Source: JAUILA01 sp964563925
Lineage (GTDB): Bacteria; Bacteroidota; Bacteroidia; Cytophagales; Cyclobacteriaceae
DNA: 64,000 bases
Assembly (NCBI GenBank): GCA_964563925.1
Contig: CAZLZD010000022.1
Location: 4,969-68,968, forward strand
Direction of reading: 5' to 3'
The notes beneath the pieces are model-generated. The model did not search any database and was not told where the DNA came from. It worked only from the letters and a program-made list of their open reading frames with translations. This document shows, piece after piece, positions 53,117 to 62,882 of the stretch. The first letter of the stretch is position 1. Every line of letters starts with the position of its first letter. The position numbers and the translations under genes were made by a program.

Positions 53117-54181
53117 ATGTCGACCGTAGTCTTTTTTTTGCCATTGCTACTCGTTTATACGGTCCTCGCTGTCTACGCCGAGCGAAAGGTTTCTGCGTTT
53201 ATCCAGGATCGCTACGGGCCGATGGAGACCGGTAAATTTGGTATTCTCCAGACGGTGGCCGACCTGATGAAACTCCTCCAGAAGGAAGATATTGTCCCTT
53301 CGCGAGCCAACGCCCTGTTATTCAGGCTGGCCCCGGTGATCATTTTCGTATTTGTTTTCGCCGGGTTTGCTGTTATCCCTGTATCGGGAGAATGGGGGGG
53401 TGCGGCTCTTCAGACCGGGGTGTTTTACCTGCTGGCTATCGTGTCCCTTGATGTGGTGGGTATTATCATGGCCGGATGGAGTTCCAACAACAAGTACTCG
53501 GTCCTTGGTGCCCTCCGTTCCGCCGCCCAGCTCATCGCCTATGAGGTTCCCCTCACACTTAGTGTGATTTGCGTGGTGGTGGTCAGCCAGACCCTCGACC
53601 TGCAGGAATTGACCCTGATGCAATCGTCCGGACAGGGACAGTACCTGTTTGGTATCCGTGCGCTGGGTATTCCGGCCGGAGAAGCCGGGGGTATCCTGAC
53701 CTGGAATATTTTCATGGTCCCGGTCCTCTTCCCGGTCTGGCTCGTTTTTTTTGTGGCTTCCCTGGCCGAATCGAATCGTGCCCCTTTTGACCTTCCTGAA
53801 GCGGAATCGGAGCTTGTCACCGGCTTTCAGACCGAATACTCAGGATTTCGCTGGTCAATGATCATGCTGGCCGAATACGGGATGATGCTCCTGGTAAGTT
53901 TTCTTGGAGCTATCCTGTTTTTTGGCGGGTGGAATACACCATTACCCAATATTGGGGATATTCGGCTGGCCGAATGGACATCAGGCGTGGATTCTGTGGC
54001 CTGGGGAGCATTCTGGCTGATTACCAAAGTCATTTTTACGGTATTAATTCAAATGTGGGTGCGATGGACACTTCCCAGGTTGCGAATAGATCAGTTACAA
54101 TCGCTGGGATGGAAGTATCTAACACCGATAAGTCTTGGTTTATTATTCATTTGCTGCCTTTACCGGCTATTAATGATCTGA
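53117..54181 (+). CDS. nuoH: NADH-quinone oxidoreductase subunit H
   Basis: 354 residues with eight membrane helices. It is the quinone-binding membrane subunit linking the peripheral and membrane arms. Signatures: YAERKVSAFIQDRYGP near residue 20, GILQTVADLMKLLQKEDIVP, and FFVASLAESNRAPFDLPEAESELVTGFQTEYS-type block at about 213-245. A stop codon two codons upstream fixes the start. It is the first nuo gene here, with no nuoA-G before it, and is followed 4 bases later by a kinase gene rather than nuoI. Confidence 0.97.
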   Translation: MSTVVFFLPLLLVYTVLAVYAERKVSAFIQDRYGPMETGKFGILQTVADLMKLLQKEDIVPSRANALLFRLAPVIIFVFVFAGFAVIPVSGEWGGAALQTGVFYLLAIVSLDVVGIIMAGWSSNNKYSVLGALRSAAQLIAYEVPLTLSVICVVVVSQTLDLQELTLMQSSGQGQYLFGIRALGIPAGEAGGILTWNIFMVPVLFPVWLVFFVASLAESNRAPFDLPEAESELVTGFQTEYSGFRWSMIMLAEYGMMLLVSFLGAILFFGGWNTPLPNIGDIRLAEWTSGVDSVAWGAFWLITKVIFTVLIQMWVRWTLPRLRIDQLQSLGWKYLTPISLGLLFICCLYRLLMI

Positions 54182-54185
54182 AAAA

Positions 54186-56207
54186 ATGCAATTTAAGATC
54201 AGTCTGATACAGATTTTTTTGCTGATCAGCTTTTTGACCCCTCAAAGAGCAGACGGCGCTGTCGTTAATCCGGATAGCCTGGAGAATGTGCTGGGAGGAG
54301 AATTAAAGTATGAAAACCGGATCAAAACCCTACACGAGTTAAGCAATTACCATTTATATACCGATCCGCAGAAATCACACGGATATCTCATCGAAGGTCT
54401 TCAGACTGCCAGGCTCAACGGGGACAGCCTGGCAGTGGCAGAAACCTGCCTGTTGCTCTCGCAGCTTGGGTCCCTTCAGGGGCGCTTTCAGGATGCCCTT
54501 CGCTATGACAAGAAATACCTTGCGCTGCACGAGGCAGCTGGCAACCAGGAAGAGGTAGCACTGGGGTTAAACAATATTGGTGACGATTACATGGAAATGG
54601 GCCTCTATAATGATGCCTATGATTATTACCAGCGGGCACGAAAGCTGGCCATTGAGGTGGATTTTGATTTCCTGATTGCGGTGGCCAGTTACAATGTGGG
54701 TACCGTACTCAAGGAAATGGGTCAGCTCGAACAGGCAAAGTTTTATATTACCGAAAGTATGGAGCTGAGCCGCCGGATCGATGACGTGGAAGGCATTGCC
54801 TATTCGCTCATGGACCTCGGTGAAATATACCGGATGGAGGGCGATTATGACCATTCCCTGCAATCACTGAAAGAATCCCTGGCCATTTGCGATTCACTCA
54901 ATTTTTCGACCCTTAAACCCGAAATATTCCACATGCTGGGGGCAACCTACTGTGCGGTGGACAGCATGGTGGAGTCCGCGGAGTATTATCAGAAATCGCT
55001 GGACATATACAGCCACCTGGGAAACAGCAAGGGGATCGGCCAGAATTACCTCGGATTGGGGCGGGTCAAAATAGACCTGGAAGAAGATGTGGAGGCAGAG
55101 GCTTTTTTGGAGAAGGCCCTGACCATAGCGCTTGCGGGGAGCTACGGGGAGATAGCCCGTGATTCCTACGAATTGCTTTCCCACTTGTACGAAGAAAGAG
55201 GCAATTTTCCGGAGGCACTTCGTTTACACAAGCAACTGAAGTCACTGGAAGACAGCCTGTTTTCTGCACGAAAAAATGAGCAATTCGCGCAGCTTCAGCT
55301 GCTTCATGAAACAGAACAGAAGGATGTGGAAATCCAGCTGATGAGGGAGCAGATGTCGAATGAAGAATTCAAAAGTAACGTCCTGGTGGTGATCCTGGCC
55401 CTGGCTGCGGTTATTTTGTTTAATCTTTACCGCAGCAGTGTACGACGGAAAAAAATCAATGGTCTCTTGCTTGCCCACCAACGTGAGATCGAGGAAAAAA
55501 GCCGGGAAATGGAAGGTTTACTGGTAATGAAGGATAAATTCTTTTCCATTATTTCCCACGACCTCAGGTCCCCGATCAACGGGCTTGTCGGAATGCTCAA
55601 TATGCTGCATGACGGCCATGTCACCCAGGACGAGTTGAAGGAGGTGACCAGGGCACTGAACGGCCGGTTGCAGACAACCAGCAAGTTGCTCGATAACCTG
55701 CTGGATTGGGCATTGGTTCAGATGGACCAGTTCAGTGTGAAGGAGGAAGAGCTGGATCTTTTTGAGCTAACCCGGGAAAATATTGAGTTTTTCAGGGAGA
55801 TAAATGACAAACATGTCCATTTGTTCAATAAAGTGGATCAGAATACCACGATCCTTGCCGACCATAACATGATCGACCTTGTTCTCCGGAACTTACTGTC
55901 CAACAGTATCAAATTTACCGGGAAGGGTGGCGTGATAGAAATCTCAGTTAAAAACGGCCCCGATGGATTTGTAACGGTATCCATTGCTGATAATGGTATA
56001 GGTATGACGCAGGCCCAGGCAGATAATCTATTTGACTCCAAATCACTTTACAGTACCCGTGGAACAGCGAATGAAAGGGGTACCGGGCTTGGCCTTAAGC
56101 TTTGTCAGGAGTTCGTCGAAAGGATGGGCGGACGCATTTGGGTGGAAAGTGAGAAAGATCAGGGAAGTGTCTTCAATTTTACCGTAAAAAAGGCTATTTC
56201 GCAGTAA
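54186..56207 (+). CDS. TPR-containing sensor histidine kinase inside the nuo operon
   Basis: 673 residues. A signal peptide (about 1-22) is followed by at least six tetratricopeptide repeats (about 60-370; for example EEVALGLNNIGDDYMEMGLYNDAYDYYQRA), then a TM helix (about 399-416) and a coiled coil. The HisKA domain has phospho-acceptor His458 in IISHDLRSPINGL. The HATPase_c domain is complete: NLLSNSIKFT (N box), DNGIGM (G1), GTGLGLKL (G2). No receiver domain and no regulator gene nearby. The TPR portion would face the periplasm. It lies 4 bases after nuoH and 39 before nuoI. Confidence 0.93.
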   Translation: MQFKISLIQIFLLISFLTPQRADGAVVNPDSLENVLGGELKYENRIKTLHELSNYHLYTDPQKSHGYLIEGLQTARLNGDSLAVAETCLLLSQLGSLQGRFQDALRYDKKYLALHEAAGNQEEVALGLNNIGDDYMEMGLYNDAYDYYQRARKLAIEVDFDFLIAVASYNVGTVLKEMGQLEQAKFYITESMELSRRIDDVEGIAYSLMDLGEIYRMEGDYDHSLQSLKESLAICDSLNFSTLKPEIFHMLGATYCAVDSMVESAEYYQKSLDIYSHLGNSKGIGQNYLGLGRVKIDLEEDVEAEAFLEKALTIALAGSYGEIARDSYELLSHLYEERGNFPEALRLHKQLKSLEDSLFSARKNEQFAQLQLLHETEQKDVEIQLMREQMSNEEFKSNVLVVILALAAVILFNLYRSSVRRKKINGLLLAHQREIEEKSREMEGLLVMKDKFFSIISHDLRSPINGLVGMLNMLHDGHVTQDELKEVTRALNGRLQTTSKLLDNLLDWALVQMDQFSVKEEELDLFELTRENIEFFREINDKHVHLFNKVDQNTTILADHNMIDLVLRNLLSNSIKFTGKGGVIEISVKNGPDGFVTVSIADNGIGMTQAQADNLFDSKSLYSTRGTANERGTGLGLKLCQEFVERMGGRIWVESEKDQGSVFNFTVKKAISQ

Positions 56208-56215
56208 CTATTTTT

Positions 56216-56223
56216 TATCTTCG
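56216..56223 (+). promoter_or_regulatory. Possible internal -7 box before nuoI
   Basis: TATCTTCG, one mismatch to TAnnTTTG, ends 23 bases before the nuoI ATG in the only sizeable gap of the nuo cluster. Weak. Confidence 0.3.
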
Positions 56224-56246
56224 ACTCATAAAGCGCTACCGGATTT

Positions 56247-56903
56247 ATGAGCAAATATTACTGGAAATCCATCAGAAATTCATTCTCCAGCATATGGAAA
56301 GGATTACGAATTACTTTCCGGCATGCGCGTAAGGCCACTCAAAAACAGGCCTCCGGTGGAATTCATTCCGATAATTACTTTGCCAGGGCCGAAGGCCTGA
56401 TGACCGTGCAATATCCGCACGAAAGCCTGCCGGTCCCGGATAATGGCCGTTATCGCCTGCATAATGAGATTGATGACTGCATTGTTTGTGATAAGTGCGC
56501 AAAGATCTGCCCGGTGGATTGTATAGAAATTGATGCGATCAGGGATTCGGAGGTATATGGGTATACGTCAGACGGGACGCCCAAACGAATTCATGCCGCA
56601 AAATTTGACATCGATATGGGCAAGTGCTGTTTTTGTGGTCTGTGTACCACGGTTTGTCCGACCGAATGCCTTACCATGACCAAGGCATATGATTTCAGTG
56701 AATACGATGTGATTGATCATATTTATGCCTTTGCCTCGATGAGCGAAGCTGAAATCAGTGAAAAAAGAAAGGCGGCCGGAATGCCGGTTGAAAAACCGGG
56801 CTCGCCCGAACCCAAAAAGACGGGAGCCTCTGCCAAACCGGTGATGCGTCCAAAGCGCCCGGTTCCCAAACCTGCGATTAGACCAAAAAAGAAAGATGAG
56901 TGA
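56247..56903 (+). CDS. nuoI: NADH-quinone oxidoreductase subunit I
   Basis: 218 residues. Two [4Fe-4S] clusters carry electrons toward the quinone site: CIVCDKCAKICPVDC (about 77-91) and CCFCGLCTTVCPTEC (about 127-141). Unlike the usual about 180-residue NuoI, it has a C-terminal tail of about 45 residues rich in Lys, Pro and Arg (from about 174, ending RPKKKDE). The end overlaps nuoJ by 8 bases. Confidence 0.96.
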   Translation: MSKYYWKSIRNSFSSIWKGLRITFRHARKATQKQASGGIHSDNYFARAEGLMTVQYPHESLPVPDNGRYRLHNEIDDCIVCDKCAKICPVDCIEIDAIRDSEVYGYTSDGTPKRIHAAKFDIDMGKCCFCGLCTTVCPTECLTMTKAYDFSEYDVIDHIYAFASMSEAEISEKRKAAGMPVEKPGSPEPKKTGASAKPVMRPKRPVPKPAIRPKKKDE

Positions 56904-57405
56904 AGTGCTGATATGGATGTTTTCCCTGTTGGCGGTCATGGCTTCCCTGCTGTTGGTCATTACTCGGAGCATTCTGTACGGGGCTTATTCGCTGGCCATC
57001 TGCCTGCTTTCGGTGGCATGCCTGTATGTGCTGCTGGAAGCTGAATTTGTAGGTGTCACCCAACTGATGATTTACGTCGGCGGAGTAATCATTCTGCTCC
57101 TTTTTTCCATAATGCTAACCCACAGGCTGAAAGGGCAACCCCTGGTGACCGTTCATTATAACCGGTTTTGGGCAGTGGTCCTTTTTGTTGTGGCTGTTTC
57201 GGCCACCGGCACCATGGCCTGGAACTGGAGCAGGAATTTTCCGGCTGCCGGTGAGGCAGGACCTGCCATACGCCAGACCGGAATTTACCTGATGACGACC
57301 TACCTCATGCCCATGGAACTGGTGGCGGTACTGTTACTGCTTGTACTCGTAGGAGCCCTTACCATAGCCGGTGAGAATTTCAGAAAGGGGGTCGGGGATG
57401 AGTGA
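56896..57405 (+). CDS. nuoJ: NADH-quinone oxidoreductase subunit J
   Basis: 169 residues, five membrane helices. The conserved TM3 block FVGVTQLMIYVGGVIILLLFSIML forms the broken helix implicated in coupling. It overlaps nuoI (8 bases) and nuoK (8 bases). Confidence 0.95.
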   Translation: MSEVLIWMFSLLAVMASLLLVITRSILYGAYSLAICLLSVACLYVLLEAEFVGVTQLMIYVGGVIILLLFSIMLTHRLKGQPLVTVHYNRFWAVVLFVVAVSATGTMAWNWSRNFPAAGEAGPAIRQTGIYLMTTYLMPMELVAVLLLLVLVGALTIAGENFRKGVGDE

Positions 57406-57703
57406 AATCCAACTTATTTTGCTGACCGCTGCCATTTTGTTCTCTTCAGGCCTGGCTGTAATCCTTACAAAGAAAAATGCAGTCATGGTTCTGATGGGAA
57501 TAGAATTATTGCTCAATGCAGCTAATCTCAATTTTATAGCCTTTTCAAGGCTTTATCCTGAATGGCACAATGGACAGTTTTTCGCTCTTTTCGTCATTGT
57601 ACTGGCCGCGGCTGAAGCTGCGGTAGGACTGGCCCTGGTACTGCGGGCCTACCGGTTCTTTAAATCGGTTGATCTGGATAAAATGAACGAGATAAAGGGA
57701 TGA
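57398..57703 (+). CDS. nuoK: NADH-quinone oxidoreductase subunit K
   Basis: 101 residues from the ATG at 57398, which overlaps the nuoJ stop; a longer frame start at 57371 is inside nuoJ. Three helices with the conserved glutamates: VMLMGIELLLNAANLNFIAFS and VLAAAEAAVGLALVLRAYR. Overlaps nuoL by 4 bases. Confidence 0.95.
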   Translation: MSEIQLILLTAAILFSSGLAVILTKKNAVMVLMGIELLLNAANLNFIAFSRLYPEWHNGQFFALFVIVLAAAEAAVGLALVLRAYRFFKSVDLDKMNEIKG

Positions 57704-59775
57704 CTGCCGGTTCGTTCATATCACCCTTTATGCTGGAAGCCTTGCTGCTGTTGATATTGCCGCTGCTGGCATTCGGACTTATCCTGCTTCTTCCTAAACG
57801 GTACAATAACCGTTCAGGTCAGGTGTTCAGTCTGATCATGGTCCTGGTGACATGCCTTTCCCTGCACCTTTTCCTTACACTGCTCGATCAACCCGCAATG
57901 TATGCACGATTCGATTGGTTTTCAGCCGGTGACAAGCCGTTTCAGGCCGGTGTCCTTTTGAACAATGAAACGCTGATCATGCTGGTTGTGGTTTCGCTGA
58001 TTGCAACCCTGGTGGGCATATTCAGCATTTCCTATATGCAGGGAGACAAGGATGAAAAGAAGTACTTCGCACATCTTGGCTTATTCGTTTTCAGTATGCT
58101 CGGAATAGTTCTGAGCAGCAACCTGCTGGTCCTTTTTGCCTTCTGGGAACTGGTGGGCTTGTCGAGCTACCTGCTGATCAATCACTGGTATGGCGGAGAA
58201 ATACCCCCGCGTGCGGCCGGAAAGGCCTTTGTAGTCAACCGGATAGGTGACGCCGGATTCCTGCTGGGGATTGCCCTCGCCTGGGCCGCCTTTGGTACAC
58301 TTGAATTACCCGGATTGTATATTGAAATGCAAAGCAGTGTACTTCAGAATGCCGACTGGATAACGCCGGGCGGGACATTTTCCGGCTTACTGCTGCCTGC
58401 CCTCGGCATCTGCCTGTTTCTAGGCGCTGCCGGCAAAAGCGCACAATTCCCTTTGCAGGCGTGGTTGCCCGATGCAATGGCCGGTCCGACCCCGGTCTCG
58501 GCGCTTATTCACGCAGCTACCATGGTCGCCGCCGGTGTTTTTTTACTGGCAAGAATTTTTCCACTCCTGTCTGCAGAAGCGATGACCCTTATCGCGATAA
58601 CCGGTGCTGTCACGGCATTCATGGGGGCCGTTGCGGCCATGACCCAAAATGACATCAAGAAAGTACTGGCCTTCTCCACCATTTCACAGCTTGGCTATAT
58701 GGTGATGGGTATGGGAGTGGGCGCCTACGACGCGGCATTATTTCACCTTTTTACCCATGCCTTTTTCAAAGCCGGCTTATTTCTTGCAGCCGGGGCGGTT
58801 ATTCACGCCATGCATGAGCTCCTGCCTTCCGGGACGACAACAGATGCGCAGGATATGAGGAACATGGGTGGACTTAAATCCTACATGCCGGTGATCTTCT
58901 GGAGTTTTGTCCTCCTTGCACTGGCTTTATCCGGCATCCCGTTCTTCAGCGGGGCCCTGTCCAAGGAGGCAATCCTGAGCGGAAGTTTTGCCTGGGCAGA
59001 TGCCGTGGGAGGAGAGGTATTGTCATGGTATCATATCGTGCCTTTCCTGGGTATGGTCACGGTGGCACTTACGGCCTATTACATGGGTCGCCAGGTGTAC
59101 CTTGTCTTTCTTGGCAGTCCGCGGTTTACCAGTGAACGTAAGAAATACCTGGTACCGGTGAGCATGTGGCTGCCGGTCGGGATACTTGCCCTGATGTCTG
59201 TGGGACTCATCTGGTCGTTCAACCCCTTCAGTTACGAAAGCAGCTGGTTCTTTACCCGGCTGAGTACCCCGGGAATTATGGTTCCCGGATTTCCGGTCGG
59301 GTTACAGCCGCTGCTGGTAGAACTGTCTGGAGCCAATCATGTCCTCGTATTTTCATTGTCCTCGGCAATGATTCTGGTGGGACTGGGTATTGCCTTTGCC
59401 AGATACCGGAAGGGCTTAAAGGTAATCGGACAAGCCCGGGGGGTATTCTTCAACCTGTCATACCACAACTGGTGGCTGGATTCCCTCTATCAGAGGGGTG
59501 TGGTAGTTCCCGTACAGCGGCTTGCTTCTCTGACAACATTCACCGATCGCAAAATCCTGGATGGATTTATCAATAAGTCGGCCGTTGCCGGGGTGATATT
59601 TGCCAAAGCGGTGGCATGGTTTGACAGGAATATAGTGGATGGTATGGTTCATCTCGGTGCGTGGCTCAGTAAAAGGGCCGGGGACGTATTCCGAAGTGTG
59701 CAGGGAGGTAATGTACAGCGGTACATTGCTGCAGCAATTCTAGTTATGATTATATTATTTTGGCTGATATATTGA
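57700..59775 (+). CDS. nuoL: NADH-quinone oxidoreductase subunit L
   Basis: 691 residues. A distal antiporter-like proton-pumping subunit with sixteen helices. Key blocks: FWELVGLSSYLLI (conserved Glu), LGAAGKSAQFPLQAWLPDAMAGPTPVSALIHAATMV spread over about 247-282 (essential Lys), and the long C-terminal lateral helix ending in a final TM (AAILVMIILFWLIY). Three bases separate it from nuoM. Confidence 0.97.
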   Translation: MTAGSFISPFMLEALLLLILPLLAFGLILLLPKRYNNRSGQVFSLIMVLVTCLSLHLFLTLLDQPAMYARFDWFSAGDKPFQAGVLLNNETLIMLVVVSLIATLVGIFSISYMQGDKDEKKYFAHLGLFVFSMLGIVLSSNLLVLFAFWELVGLSSYLLINHWYGGEIPPRAAGKAFVVNRIGDAGFLLGIALAWAAFGTLELPGLYIEMQSSVLQNADWITPGGTFSGLLLPALGICLFLGAAGKSAQFPLQAWLPDAMAGPTPVSALIHAATMVAAGVFLLARIFPLLSAEAMTLIAITGAVTAFMGAVAAMTQNDIKKVLAFSTISQLGYMVMGMGVGAYDAALFHLFTHAFFKAGLFLAAGAVIHAMHELLPSGTTTDAQDMRNMGGLKSYMPVIFWSFVLLALALSGIPFFSGALSKEAILSGSFAWADAVGGEVLSWYHIVPFLGMVTVALTAYYMGRQVYLVFLGSPRFTSERKKYLVPVSMWLPVGILALMSVGLIWSFNPFSYESSWFFTRLSTPGIMVPGFPVGLQPLLVELSGANHVLVFSLSSAMILVGLGIAFARYRKGLKVIGQARGVFFNLSYHNWWLDSLYQRGVVVPVQRLASLTTFTDRKILDGFINKSAVAGVIFAKAVAWFDRNIVDGMVHLGAWLSKRAGDVFRSVQGGNVQRYIAAAILVMIILFWLIY

Positions 59776-59778
59776 ATT

Positions 59779-61407
59779 ATGATTCAGGACCATTTGCTTT
59801 CACTGATTATTTTCCTTCCGATCGTTGCGGCCCTGATCCTGGTGCTGCTGCCCGACAGGATGAAAGCGTATTATCGCCACCTGAGCCTTGGTGTTTCCCT
59901 GGTCCAGTGTGTCCTTGTAGTAGTTCTCCTGGCCGGGTACGATCCGTCTGTTACAGGGCTCAATCGTACCGATGCCTTTCAGTACGTGGAGCTCGCCAAC
60001 TGGTTCCGGCTTGACCTTGGCAGCCTCGGTATGTTGTCGGCCACTTACTTTCTGGGGGTAGACGGACTGAGTATTTCCCTGGTGGCACTGAATGCCGTGG
60101 TCATGCTGATCAGTACCATCTCCTCCTTTGGGATCCGGGAAAAGCTAAAGGGGTATTTCGGATTATTGCTGCTCCTGAACGGTTCAATCATGGGATGCTT
60201 TCTCGCCCTGGACTTTCTTCTGTTTTACTTGTTTTTTGAATTTATGCTGCTTCCGATGTTTTTCCTGATCGGAATATGGGGAGGGCCCAGGCGTGAATAT
60301 GCCTCCGTTAAATTCTTTTTATATACGCTGCTGGGCTCGCTGCTTCTCCTGGTGGTCATGATCGCACTCTACGCTTCTTTCCGCGATCCTGTACAATCTG
60401 CCGACGGCCGGATAGTGCGCACATTTAATATGGTATATATGACCGATCCGGCAAACCTGATACCCGGCTCACTGCTGGCCGGAGATTATACATTTTTGTC
60501 CGTTCCCCTCCGAATGTGGGGATTTCTGCTTCTGTTTTTCGGATTTGCCATTAAGATCCCGGTGGTACCCCTTCATACCTGGTTGCCAGACGCACACGTG
60601 GAAGCTCCTACACCCATCTCGGTGGTTCTGGCGGGCGTGTTGTTGAAGATCGGGGCCTACGGCCTCATGCGTACTGCCTATCTAATGTTTCCTGACGGGG
60701 CGATATCCTACGCCTGGCTGGTTGGCTTGCTGGGAGTGATCAGTATTATATACGGGGCTTTGAATGCGCTGGCAAGCAAAGACCTGAAACGGCTGGTAGC
60801 CTACAGTTCGGTTTCACATATGGGGTTTGTGTTACTGGGCCTTGCCTCCAATACTTCCGAAGGGATTTCCGGTGCCATTTTTCAGTTGGTCAGTCACGGC
60901 ATTATCTCCTCGGCACTCTTTCTGATAGCCGGTGTCATTTATGACCGTACGCATGACCGGATGATTGCGAATTATTCAGGCCTGACCTCAGCCATGCCCA
61001 GGTATGCATCACTGACCGTATTGTTTTTCTTTGCTTCCCTGGGACTTCCCGGGATGTCCGGATTTATCGCTGAGGTACTGACCATCCTCGGGGCATTCAT
61101 GTCTTCCGGGGTCAACGGACTTCTCTCCCGCGGACTGGCGGTGGCCGCCGTCACCGGCCTGATACTTTCGGCCGCCTATTATCTGTGGACCTTACAGCGA
61201 ATGTACTTCGGACCGTTCTATTACCGGTTTACCTCGGGAGAAGAGCTGACCGATCTGACCTCCCGGGAATATGTCATGCTGATCCCGCTGGCCATTCTCA
61301 CACTGATCCTTGGCATTTTTCCAGGGTTGCTGCTTGACCTGTTCACCGCGTCGGTAATTGACTTTACAAACCTTATCGAAATGGCTGCAAACTGGCCACG
61401 CGGATGA
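59779..61407 (+). CDS. nuoM: NADH-quinone oxidoreductase subunit M
   Basis: 542 residues, an antiporter-like subunit with fourteen helices. Visible blocks: YLFFEFMLLPMFFLIGIWGG (Glu144-type), FAIKIPVVPLHTWLPDAHVEAPTPIS-type block around residue 256-281 (Lys), and SVSHMGFVLLGL. It overlaps nuoN by 4 bases (ATGA). Confidence 0.97.
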   Translation: MIQDHLLSLIIFLPIVAALILVLLPDRMKAYYRHLSLGVSLVQCVLVVVLLAGYDPSVTGLNRTDAFQYVELANWFRLDLGSLGMLSATYFLGVDGLSISLVALNAVVMLISTISSFGIREKLKGYFGLLLLLNGSIMGCFLALDFLLFYLFFEFMLLPMFFLIGIWGGPRREYASVKFFLYTLLGSLLLLVVMIALYASFRDPVQSADGRIVRTFNMVYMTDPANLIPGSLLAGDYTFLSVPLRMWGFLLLFFGFAIKIPVVPLHTWLPDAHVEAPTPISVVLAGVLLKIGAYGLMRTAYLMFPDGAISYAWLVGLLGVISIIYGALNALASKDLKRLVAYSSVSHMGFVLLGLASNTSEGISGAIFQLVSHGIISSALFLIAGVIYDRTHDRMIANYSGLTSAMPRYASLTVLFFFASLGLPGMSGFIAEVLTILGAFMSSGVNGLLSRGLAVAAVTGLILSAAYYLWTLQRMYFGPFYYRFTSGEELTDLTSREYVMLIPLAILTLILGIFPGLLLDLFTASVIDFTNLIEMAANWPRG

Positions 61408-62873
61408 TGCAGGCTCAATTGCATACCATCCTGGAGGGATTGACCTGGTGGTTGCCGGAAATGGCTGTTACCGGGTTGATCTTAATGCTGGTACTGGCCG
61501 TTTTGCTGCCGGTTCCGATGGAAAAGGTGCTGAAGCCACTGATGTTGACCGGACTAATTCTCGTTGTGGCAGTGTGCATTTATCAGTGGCGGCACCTTCA
61601 TAATAGTGAACCGCCCTGCTGCCTGTATGCTACCGGGATGATTACATTATCCAGATTTACTGCCTTCTGGAAGGTATTGCTGGGAGCAGTTATGGTGATT
61701 GTGGTCCTGTTTCCGCTACCGTATTCCCTGAAACGTTCACGGGCAGAATATTATATGCTTTTGTCAGGAGTGCTGCTCGGCGCATTTGTGCTGGCAATGG
61801 CCAGGCATTTCCTCCTTGTGATTATCGGACTGGAGCTGATGTCTCTTTGTTCCTATCTTCTGGCCGGACTGGCCAGGTCAAAGGGTTCCGTGGAATCCGC
61901 CCTTAAGTATTTCTTATTCGGGTCGGCAGCTACAGCCATAATGATTTACGGTATTTCCTGGCTTTATGGTTTAACCGGAAGTGTGGCCCTTGAAGGAGCA
62001 TTTTCTCAGGTTGCCGGAGAAGCCGCTTTCGCCGGCTGGATTTCGCCCCTTGTAATCACACTTGTTTCAGCCGGGATATTGTTTAAGGTGGCGGCGGCAC
62101 CCTGGCATTTGTGGGTGGCCGATGTATATCAGGAGACTCCCACGCCCATTGTCGCCATGTTTTCCGTAGTGCCTAAACTAGCCGGTTTTGCCTTTCTGTC
62201 CAGATGGGTTGACTGGCTGGGATGGCCCATAGAGATTGTGGCAGGACTGGGCATTCTCACCCTTGCAGTAGGTAACTTCGCAGCGTTACGTCAAATCAAT
62301 GTGAAAAGGATGCTGGGCTATTCCTCCATTGCGCATTCAGGCTTTTTGCTGCTGGCATTGCTTACACCCGGGGATTATACATTTCTGCTGTTCTATGCCA
62401 TTGTATATGCCCTCATGAACCTGGGTGCTTTCCTGCTGGTGAATTATTATGAGCGTACCTATCGGGTATCCACATTCAAGGAGTACGATGGTTTCTTCAG
62501 TTTGTCGGCCTGGCTGGGAAGTGCCCTGATCATTTTCATGATTGCCCTGACCGGATTACCACCTACTTCAGGTTTTACCGCTAAACTCTTTCTGTTTTCA
62601 TCTGTTGCGGCGGGATTTCAGCAAACTGGATCGGCGTGGCTTCTGACCGCCCTGGTCTTTGGTGTTATCAATGCGGTTATCTCTTTTGCTTTCTACGTCC
62701 AATTGCCATATAGAATGATCTTTAAAAAAATGACTTCTTCGGCAATTGTCTATAAAAAATATACCTCAACTGAGAATTTTTTGTGTATAATTTTAGTTGT
62801 AGCCGTATTGATTCTCTTCTTTAAACCGGAATGGTTGATGGGATGGATCAATAGTAGTAGCTTTGCATTTTAA
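61404..62873 (+). CDS. nuoN: NADH-quinone oxidoreductase subunit N
   Basis: 489 residues, an antiporter-like subunit with fourteen helices. Key blocks: VIIGLELMSLCSYLLAGL (Glu) and GILFKVAAAPWHLWVADVYQETPTPIVAMFS (Lys-region, about 227-257), SSIAHSGFLLLAL and FSLSAWLGSALIIFMIALTGLPPTSGF-type segment. Last nuo gene; the purF-like gene begins 9 bases later. Confidence 0.96.
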   Translation: MMQAQLHTILEGLTWWLPEMAVTGLILMLVLAVLLPVPMEKVLKPLMLTGLILVVAVCIYQWRHLHNSEPPCCLYATGMITLSRFTAFWKVLLGAVMVIVVLFPLPYSLKRSRAEYYMLLSGVLLGAFVLAMARHFLLVIIGLELMSLCSYLLAGLARSKGSVESALKYFLFGSAATAIMIYGISWLYGLTGSVALEGAFSQVAGEAAFAGWISPLVITLVSAGILFKVAAAPWHLWVADVYQETPTPIVAMFSVVPKLAGFAFLSRWVDWLGWPIEIVAGLGILTLAVGNFAALRQINVKRMLGYSSIAHSGFLLLALLTPGDYTFLLFYAIVYALMNLGAFLLVNYYERTYRVSTFKEYDGFFSLSAWLGSALIIFMIALTGLPPTSGFTAKLFLFSSVAAGFQQTGSAWLLTALVFGVINAVISFAFYVQLPYRMIFKKMTSSAIVYKKYTSTENFLCIILVVAVLILFFKPEWLMGWINSSSFAF

Positions 62874-62882
62874 ACCGAAAGA

